NCBI GenBank assembly: GCA_902478995.1
Contig: CABSNF010000067.1
Coordinates: forward strand, 1-11,090
From: an uncultured Collinsella sp.
Lineage (GTDB): Bacteria > Actinomycetota > Coriobacteriia > Coriobacteriales > Coriobacteriaceae
Length of the DNA stretch: 11,090 nt
Direction of reading: 5' to 3'
A program made the position numbers and the translations under genes. Positions 5,530 to 11,090 of the stretch are shown here, one piece after another. Position 1 is the stretch's first letter, and each line of letters starts with the position of its first letter. Below the pieces are notes generated by a model. The model was not told the DNA's origin. It made no database searches and saw only the letters and a program-made list of their open reading frames with translations.

Positions 5530-6549
5530 ATGTTCGGCAATCCCTCGTATCCAACGTATCAGGCTTTTTTGGGGCTTGGCATCGCCGCTGCCATTGCGCT
5601 GCTGCTCATGCCGTGGTGGATCAAGCTGCTGAAGGTCGAGGGTATCGGCCAGCAGGTTCGTGCCGACGGCCCCAAGCGTCATTTGGTTAAGCAGGGAACG
5701 CCCACCATGGGTGGCGTTGTCATTCTCGTCGCGATTTCGCTGACCTGCCTGCTGATGGGCAAGCTCACCACCGAGCTCGTGCTCGTGCTGCTCGCCACGC
5801 TGGCGACCGGCGTGCTGGGCCTGATCGACGACCTGACCTCCGTTACGCATGGGCGCTCGCTCGGTCTGACGCCTCATGCCAAGATGATCGGCCTAACCAT
5901 TATCTGTGTCACCTTTACGGTACTTACCGTTAACTGGTGCGGCGTCGCCCCCGAGATTCGTTTTCCCGGCGGCCTGACGATTGACCTTGGCGTGCTTTCG
6001 ACCACCATCTGCGGCCTTTCGTTCCCGTGGCTCTACATTGTCTTTTGCTGGCTGATGATCGCCGGTCTTTCTAATGCCGTGAACCTGACCGATGGCCTTG
6101 ACGGTCTTGCTGGCGGCACCTCCATGATTGCCATGCTCGCCATGGCTGCCATGGCGTTTTTGCACGGAGACGTGAACCTGTCCATCTTCTGCACCGCGTG
6201 TGCCGGTGCCTGCTTGGGCTTTCTGTGGTTCAACTGCTATCCGGCGAGCATCTTTATGGGCGATACCGGCTCGCTTGCCCTAGGCGCCGCGTTTGCCTGC
6301 ACGTCCATCATGACCAACACCGAGGTCGTCTCCCTCATCATCGGCGGCCTGTTTATCGTTGAGACCCTGTCGGTCATGATTCAGGTTGTCTACTTCCACT
6401 TTACGCACAAGCGCGTCTTCCTTATGGCGCCCATCCATCATCATTTCGAAAAGAAGGGCTGGGCCGAGACCAAGGTCGTCATCCGTTTTTGGATTATCGC
6501 TGCTGCCTTTGGTGCCGTTGGCCTTGCCCTGTTCTTCCAGTTGGGATAG
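5530..6549 (+). CDS. mraY: Phospho-N-acetylmuramoyl-pentapeptide-transferase MraY
   Basis: Polytopic membrane enzyme that transfers phospho-MurNAc-pentapeptide from UDP to undecaprenyl phosphate, giving lipid I. The 339-residue protein is of normal length, very hydrophobic (about ten membrane segments expected) and has the family motifs: KRHLVKQGTPTMGG (49-62), the Asp pair D100-D101 in GLIDDLTSV, NAVNLTDGLDGLAGG (182-196), FMGDTGSLALG (242-252) with Asp245, and the HHH loop PIHHHFEKKGW (301-311). The Asp residues and histidines correspond to the Mg2+/substrate site known for this family. It starts 3 nt after murF; its AAGGTG (5513-5518) lies inside the end of murF, 11 nt from the ATG, consistent with translational coupling. 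Confidence 0.97.
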   Translation: MFGNPSYPTYQAFLGLGIAAAIALLLMPWWIKLLKVEGIGQQVRADGPKRHLVKQGTPTMGGVVILVAISLTCLLMGKLTTELVLVLLATLATGVLGLIDDLTSVTHGRSLGLTPHAKMIGLTIICVTFTVLTVNWCGVAPEIRFPGGLTIDLGVLSTTICGLSFPWLYIVFCWLMIAGLSNAVNLTDGLDGLAGGTSMIAMLAMAAMAFLHGDVNLSIFCTACAGACLGFLWFNCYPASIFMGDTGSLALGAAFACTSIMTNTEVVSLIIGGLFIVETLSVMIQVVYFHFTHKRVFLMAPIHHHFEKKGWAETKVVIRFWIIAAAFGAVGLALFFQLG

Positions 6550-6558
6550 TGGTCTTTC

Positions 6559-7965
6559 ATGCCTCTTGCTGATGTCTTTAGCCTGCTCGTTTTGGGTCAG
6601 GGCAAATCCGGTCTCGATGTCGCCCGCTGGGCGCTGGCACATCCCGAGCGCGTAAGTGCCGTTACCGTGTATGGCGGTGGCACCTCTGAGCCCAATGACG
6701 CCACGCGTGCGCTCGAGGCTGCTGGTGCGTCGTTTGTCTATGGGACCGAACAGGTCGAGGGCGCCTATGACGTATGCGTGACGTGCCCGGGCATCTCGGA
6801 GTTCTCGGGCTTCTTTAAGGCCGGGCGCGAGCATGCCGCCCAGATTATGGGTGAGCCCGAGTTTGCCTATCGCCTGTCGCCCGATAACTGGATTGCCATC
6901 ACGGGCACCAACGGCAAGACGACCACCACGTCGCTGGCTGATTATCTGCTTAAGGCTGCCGGCGAGGCCAGCGTTGCTGTCGGCAACATCGGCGAGCCGC
7001 CGGTCAACGAGATTGACGGCCGAGCCCACAACGAGTGGTTTGTGGCTGAGCTCTCGAGCTATCAGATTGCTACGACAACCGAGCTCCACCCCCGCGTGGC
7101 GGTGCTGCTCAACATCACTCCCGACCACTTGGGCTGGCATAAGAGCCATAAGAACTACGCGCTTGCCAAGATCAAACTGTTTGACAATATGGTCGATGAC
7201 GATCTGGCGGTTGTCGACGTCGAAGACGCCGGCATTCACGAGTTCGATGAGTACATCTACACGCCGGGTCGTCGCATCTGCAAGGTTGCCTTTGACGAGC
7301 CTGAGGGCGAGGATGCCGCCTTTGTGCGCGACGGCAAGATGGTCGTGCGCCTGAAGGGCGTCGAGACCCCGCTCATCGCTACATCCGAGCTCAAGATCTC
7401 GGGCCATCACAATGTTATCAATGCCCTGTGCGCCGCCACGGCTGCCTTGGCGGTCGGTGCCGATGTCGATGGCGTCTGCCGCGGTCTTGCCTCGTTCCAG
7501 CCGCTCGAGCACCGCGTGGAGCCGTGTGGCGAGATTGACGGCGTGCGCTACGTCAACGATTCCAAGGCGACCAACACCGATGCGGTCGAGAAGGCACTGA
7601 CGGCATTTCCCGATGACGACGTGATCTTGCTGCTCGGCGGCCACGATAAGGGCACTCCGCTCACGGACTTCGCGCGCGTCGTTATGGACAACGTGCGCTC
7701 GGTCGTCTGCTTTGGCGATGCGCGCGAGCGCTTCACCGCCGCTATGGACGAGGCTGATGTCGATGGCGATGTGGATATCGCCCAGGCGGATGACCTGCGC
7801 GACGCCGTGGACGTTGCCCGTTCGCTTTCGAGCCGTGGTGACGTGATCTTACTTTCTCCTGCCTGCTCTTCGTTCGATGAGTTCTCGGGCTATGAGGAGC
7901 GCGGCCGCGTGTTTAAGGACTACGTGGCTCAGCTTGCCGCTACAGCGAAATCACAAATGGAATAG
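6559..7965 (+). CDS. murD: UDP-N-acetylmuramoyl-L-alanine--D-glutamate ligase MurD
   Basis: Cytoplasmic ligase that adds D-Glu to UDP-MurNAc-L-Ala using ATP. The 468-residue protein has a Rossmann-like N-domain (LLVLGQGKSG, 9-18; CPGIS, 76-80), the P-loop ITGTNGKTTT (114-123), GNIGEP (142-147), AELSSYQI (163-170), NITPDHLGWH (185-194), the lysine expected to be carbamylated in ALAKIK (Lys204), QPLEHRVE (314-321), NDSKATN (333-339), LLGGHDKG (358-365) and LLSPACSSFDEF (431-442). The SSYQ and SPACSSFD motifs are specific to MurD among the Mur ligases. It lies 9 nt after mraY; the ribosome site is poor (GGGATAG-like, overlapping the mraY end), so coupling to mraY translation is likely. Confidence 0.96.
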   Translation: MPLADVFSLLVLGQGKSGLDVARWALAHPERVSAVTVYGGGTSEPNDATRALEAAGASFVYGTEQVEGAYDVCVTCPGISEFSGFFKAGREHAAQIMGEPEFAYRLSPDNWIAITGTNGKTTTTSLADYLLKAAGEASVAVGNIGEPPVNEIDGRAHNEWFVAELSSYQIATTTELHPRVAVLLNITPDHLGWHKSHKNYALAKIKLFDNMVDDDLAVVDVEDAGIHEFDEYIYTPGRRICKVAFDEPEGEDAAFVRDGKMVVRLKGVETPLIATSELKISGHHNVINALCAATAALAVGADVDGVCRGLASFQPLEHRVEPCGEIDGVRYVNDSKATNTDAVEKALTAFPDDDVILLLGGHDKGTPLTDFARVVMDNVRSVVCFGDARERFTAAMDEADVDGDVDIAQADDLRDAVDVARSLSSRGDVILLSPACSSFDEFSGYEERGRVFKDYVAQLAATAKSQME

Positions 7966-7973
7966 GGGTTGCG

Positions 7974-9494
7974 GTGAGAGAGGAGAGCCCCCGACAAGGT
8001 ATGAGGAGGCCCGACTCGGACCGTGCTTCCTCACGTCGCACCACACCGCGTTCCAGCCGCGGCGGGCAGTCGTTTAGCGAACGCTATATTGCCGGCGTTC
8101 CCGCCCGTATCATGCGCCCCCGTTTGATATTCATGGCCTGCTTGTTTACCTTGGTATGCTTTGGCCTGCTGATGGTGTACTCGGCGTCTTCGGTCGAGGC
8201 GCTGCACGAGAATGGCTCGGCGACGTTTTTTCTGGGTCGACAGGCCGCGTTTGCCGTGGTCGGTGTTCTGGCGCTGATTGCCATCGTGCGCGTTTTGCCG
8301 GACAGCTGGTTTGGGGAGGATGTGCTCAGGATCTTCCTTATCGGCATGATAGGGCTACTGCTTCTGGTGTTCTTGGTGGGCAGCGGCAGCCGCGGCGCCA
8401 CGCGCTGGCTCAACATCGCCGGTATTCAGTTCCAGCCTTCCGAGTTTTTAAAGCCATTTGCCATTGCGTATTCGGCCATCATGCTCGATCGCTTCTTTTC
8501 GCCCGGTGGCAACATCAACGAATTCCTTCGCAAGATGGGCATCTACCTGGGCATTTCGCTCTTTCTGATCTTTATCCAGCCCGATTTCGGTACTGTCCTG
8601 ATCATCCTGTTGACCCTCATGTGCATGGCGTTGTTTGCGGGTCTCGACCCCAGATTTATCATCGGCGTGCTAATCTTCGGCATTCTCGTGATCGTGATTG
8701 CGCTTGTCGCAGAGCCATACCGTATGGTGCGTATTCAGGTTGCCTTGAACCCTTGGGCCGACGAGTATGGTGACGGCTATCAGGCCACGCTTGCCATCAT
8801 GGCCTTTGCCTCGGGCGGTCTGTTCGGCCGTGGCATCGGCAACTCAACCATGAAGTACTCGTATCTGCCCGAGGCACACAACGACTACATCTTGGCCATC
8901 ATTGGCGAGGAAGTCGGTTTTGTCGGAACCGTGCTGTTCTTCTTGGTGTTTGCGATGCTGATCTACTCGGCGTTTCGCATTGCCGAGCAGGCGACCGATC
9001 GTCGGGGCGCGCTCATGGCGTCTGGCTCCGCGGTCATTCTCGCAGTGCAGTTTTTGATTAACGCGCTGGGCATCCTCAACGTGTTTCCCATGACGGGCAA
9101 ACCGTTGCCGTTTATTAGCTACGGCGGTTCGTCGATTATTGTGTCGCTCATGCTTGCCGGGTTGATCCTGCGCGTTTCGTACGAGAGCGCCCGCCGCGAT
9201 GAGTATGACCGCCGCCGTGAGAGCTTTGCCGTTATGGATGAGAGTACCGCCGGCGTGCCCCACGTGCGCGGCGAGCGATCTTCGCGTAACGGTTTTACCG
9301 TCCTGGATGGCTCTGCGACCGACCCCGCAGCCCGCCCGCGTCAGCGAACGGCGCCGCAAGGTCGTCCTCAGCGCCCCACTCCTCGCAATGCGGGCGGCGG
9401 ATATAATCGAATCGATTTGAACTCGGACCCGTCGGCGCGTCTGCGCACCGACGACCAGGGACCGCGTGTACGAAGGGACTACCATGACCGATAA
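7974..9494 (+). CDS. ftsW: SEDS peptidoglycan glycosyltransferase FtsW
   Basis: Septal SEDS-family lipid II polymerase and partner of FtsI. The 506-residue protein has about ten predicted membrane segments (roughly 50-70, 90-107, 117-136, 153-171, 187-203, 204-223, 227-246, 313-334, 351-371, 381-401). Family motifs include MVYSASS (67-73), GSRGATRWLNIAGIQFQPSE (138-157), QPDFGT (202-207), NPWADEYGDGYQ (259-270), YLPEAHNDYI (297-306, with Asp304 the likely catalytic aspartate) and PMTGKPLPFISYGGSS (372-387). The GTG start at 7974 is chosen because AGGGG (7964-7968) lies 5 nt upstream; an ATG at 8001 is less well placed. It has a Ser/Arg-rich N-tail (about 1-48) and an Arg/Pro-rich cytoplasmic C-tail of about 105 residues, longer than in most FtsW. 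It follows murD by 8 nt and overlaps murG by 11 nt. FtsW is preferred to RodA from the dcw location. Confidence 0.95.
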   Translation: MREESPRQGMRRPDSDRASSRRTTPRSSRGGQSFSERYIAGVPARIMRPRLIFMACLFTLVCFGLLMVYSASSVEALHENGSATFFLGRQAAFAVVGVLALIAIVRVLPDSWFGEDVLRIFLIGMIGLLLLVFLVGSGSRGATRWLNIAGIQFQPSEFLKPFAIAYSAIMLDRFFSPGGNINEFLRKMGIYLGISLFLIFIQPDFGTVLIILLTLMCMALFAGLDPRFIIGVLIFGILVIVIALVAEPYRMVRIQVALNPWADEYGDGYQATLAIMAFASGGLFGRGIGNSTMKYSYLPEAHNDYILAIIGEEVGFVGTVLFFLVFAMLIYSAFRIAEQATDRRGALMASGSAVILAVQFLINALGILNVFPMTGKPLPFISYGGSSIIVSLMLAGLILRVSYESARRDEYDRRRESFAVMDESTAGVPHVRGERSSRNGFTVLDGSATDPAARPRQRTAPQGRPQRPTPRNAGGGYNRIDLNSDPSARLRTDDQGPRVRRDYHDR

Positions 9495-10599
9495 AATGAC
9501 CGTTGCTATTGCAGCCGGCGGCACGGCAGGACACATCAACCCCGCGCTCGCCTTGGCCGAAGAGCTGCGTGACCGTGGTCACCACGTTGTGTTCGTGGGC
9601 CAGTCGCGCAAGCTCGAGGGTCGTCTGGTCCCCGAGGCTGGGTTTGATTTTGTGCCCATTACGGTCACGGGCTTCGACCGCTCCCGCCCTTGGACGGCGC
9701 TGACCTCGCTGTGGCGTGTCAGCAAAGCCAAGCGTGCGCTCGCCAGTCATTTCTCAAAGGTCGGCAAGCCCGATGCCGCCATCGGTTTTGGTGCTTATGT
9801 CGAGGTTCCGCTGCTGGGGTGGTGCAAGGGCGCGGGCGTTCCGTATCTGCTGCATGAGCAGAACTCTGTTCCGGGCCTGGCCAACAAGATGATGAGCTCC
9901 CACGCCGCCCGCGTGTGCATCTCGGTGCCGGCAGCGCGTTCGGTCTTTGAGCGCGAAGGTGACCCTGACCACGTGCTCATGACCGGCAACCCCGTACGTC
10001 GCTCGGTGATCGAGGGCGATCGCGCTCGCGGCCGCAAGGCACTTGGCGTTCCCGAGGACGCTACGCTGCTGCTCGTCTTTGGCGGTTCACTTGGCGCCCA
10101 GCACCTCAACGAGCGCGTGGTTTCGCTCAAAAACGAGCTGCTTTCGCGCAAGAACCTCTATGTGTTGCATTCGACGGGTGCCGACGGCTTTGAGGAGACC
10201 GAGCGCGCTTTGGCGCTGACGACCGAGGAGGCGAAGCGTTACCGCGTCCAGCCTTACATCGACAACATGGGCGATATGCTGGCTGCTGCCGATTTGGTGC
10301 TCTCGCGTTCGGGCGCATCGAGCGTGGCCGAGATCGCTGCGCTCGCCGTGCCTTCGGTGCTCGTGCCGTACCCGCATGCGACGGCCGACCACCAAACCAC
10401 CAATGCCCGTTATCTGGTCGACGCCGGGGCCGGCGTGCTCTGCGCCGATGCCGATATCGACGGTTCTGCCTTTGCCGATGAACTGCTGCACCTGGTCGAT
10501 GACGCGGCGGCGCGCGACGCCATGCGTCAGGCGGCGCGCGGTCTGGCTCAGGATAGGGCCGCCGCTCTTCTGGCGGATGCGGTAGAGGGTTTGCGTTAG
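9484..10599 (+). CDS. murG: UDP-GlcNAc:lipid I N-acetylglucosaminyltransferase MurG
   Basis: Peripheral membrane GT-B glycosyltransferase that adds GlcNAc from UDP-GlcNAc to lipid I to make lipid II. From ATG 9484 the protein has 371 residues: the N-terminal glycine-rich loop GGTAGHINPAL (12-22), GFGAYVEVPL (101-110), HEQNSVPG (124-131), FGGSLGAQHLN (199-209) and the UDP-GlcNAc site RSGASSVAE (275-283) followed by VPYPHATADHQTTNA (294-308). The reading frame is open further upstream to a GTG at 9466, but ATG 9484 is chosen because AAGGG (9473-9477) is 6 nt before it and the glycine loop then falls at the usual distance from the start. It overlaps the 3' end of ftsW (stop 9492-9494) by 11 nt, implying coupled translation. 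Confidence 0.96.
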   Translation: MTDKMTVAIAAGGTAGHINPALALAEELRDRGHHVVFVGQSRKLEGRLVPEAGFDFVPITVTGFDRSRPWTALTSLWRVSKAKRALASHFSKVGKPDAAIGFGAYVEVPLLGWCKGAGVPYLLHEQNSVPGLANKMMSSHAARVCISVPAARSVFEREGDPDHVLMTGNPVRRSVIEGDRARGRKALGVPEDATLLLVFGGSLGAQHLNERVVSLKNELLSRKNLYVLHSTGADGFEETERALALTTEEAKRYRVQPYIDNMGDMLAAADLVLSRSGASSVAEIAALAVPSVLVPYPHATADHQTTNARYLVDAGAGVLCADADIDGSAFADELLHLVDDAAARDAMRQAARGLAQDRAAALLADAVEGLR

Positions 10600-10696
10600 T
10601 TAGACGGGATATCGTCGGTCGCCCTCGCGCTGATGCGGTAGGTGCGGTACAGTTAACGGGTTACAGGCAGTGTTTACGCAAGGAGTACACGAGCAC

Positions 10697-11090
10697 ATGG
10701 CTGATTCCCAGACTGCAACCTCCGCGCCCGAGTTTAAGAGCGCCCACTTTATCGGTATCGGCGGCGCCGGCATGAGTGGCATCGCCCTCGTTCTTCACGA
10801 GCGCGGTTATGCCGTTACCGGCTCCGACCTTAAGACGTCACGTTATATTCGCCAGCTTACCCGCGCTGGTGTGAAGGTGCATGTGGGCCATGAGGCCGCC
10901 ACGATCGACGAGGTCAAGCCCGACGTGGTTGTTGTCTCCACCGCTATTCCGGAGTCCAACCCCGAACTCGTGCGCGCTCGCGAGCTTGGTATTCCCGTGT
11001 GGCCCCGTGCCAAGATGCTCTCTGCTTTGGGCCACGGCTATACCACCGTCGCTGTTGCCGGCACGCATGGCAAGACCACCACGTCTTCGA
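10697..11090 (+). CDS. murC: UDP-N-acetylmuramate--L-alanine ligase MurC (5' part, cut by window edge)
   Basis: Cytoplasmic ligase adding L-Ala to UDP-MurNAc, the first Mur ligase step. Only 131 codons are in the window. They show the MurC N-terminal nucleotide-binding fold: HFIGIGGAGMSGIA (17-30), GSDLKTS (42-48), VVVSTAIPESNPE (78-90) and the start of the ATP P-loop AGTHGKTTTSS (121-131); the GTHGKTTT form with His is typical of MurC rather than MurD or MurF. AAGGAG (10680-10685) lies 11 nt before ATG 10697. It follows murG by 97 bp; that gap has no clear promoter or terminator, so cotranscription is possible but not certain. Position of murC just after murG is standard for dcw clusters. 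The incompleteness is the window edge, not a broken gene. Confidence 0.95.
   Translation, partial: MADSQTATSAPEFKSAHFIGIGGAGMSGIALVLHERGYAVTGSDLKTSRYIRQLTRAGVKVHVGHEAATIDEVKPDVVVVSTAIPESNPELVRARELGIPVWPRAKMLSALGHGYTTVAVAGTHGKTTTSS

Noticed and set aside
10576..10641. Ten-base direct repeat GATGCGGTAG at 10576-10585 and 10632-10641 around the murG stop
   Set aside because: Only two short copies, one inside coding sequence, with no adjoining symmetry; probably chance.
10600..10696. Separate promoter for murC in the 97-bp gap
   Set aside because: TACAGT and TTAACG-like words occur but not as a correctly spaced -35/-10 pair, so I cannot support one.

Overview
This window is the 5' part of a division and cell wall (dcw) cluster, all on the + strand: mraZ, rsmH (mraW), an ftsL-like gene, ftsI (class B PBP), murF, mraY, murD, ftsW, murG and the first 131 codons of murC, which runs off the right edge. 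The high-GC coding sequence, GTG (and perhaps TTG) starts, a class B PBP without PASTA domains, and the gene order with murE missing between ftsI and murF suggest a Gram-positive high-GC anaerobe of the Coriobacteriia (Collinsella or a relative). That assignment is inferred from style and gene order, not from any search.

Layout: positions 1-110 hold a good sigma-70/sigma-A type promoter (TTGAAA, 17 bp, TATTAT) embedded in a G-rich operator region with two nearly identical palindromes. Unit 1 (111-3975) is mraZ-rsmH-ftsL-ftsI: a nucleoid-associated regulator, a 16S rRNA methyltransferase, and two membrane divisome proteins. A 126-bp gap (3976-4101) occupies the place where murE usually sits; it carries overlapping inverted repeats, a TACAAT hexamer and a 30-codon ORF ending in an ATGA overlap with murF. 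Unit 2 (4102-10599) is murF-mraY-murD-ftsW-murG, tightly packed (gaps of 3, 9 and 8 nt, then an 11-nt overlap) and almost certainly cotranscribed. A 97-bp gap precedes murC (10697 to the edge).

Together the genes make lipid II and use it at the septum. MurC and MurD (then a MurE encoded elsewhere) and MurF build UDP-MurNAc-pentapeptide in the cytoplasm. MraY transfers it to undecaprenyl phosphate and MurG adds GlcNAc to give lipid II. FtsW polymerises the glycan and FtsI cross-links it, with the FtsL-like protein as the probable divisome partner. RsmH modifies 16S rRNA and MraZ probably autoregulates the cluster.

I see no mobile element, CRISPR array, RNA gene, pseudogene or clear intrinsic terminator. 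No gene family here is new. The points most worth a second look are the operator architecture before mraZ, the murE-less junction before murF, and the Arg-rich cytoplasmic tails on FtsI and FtsW.
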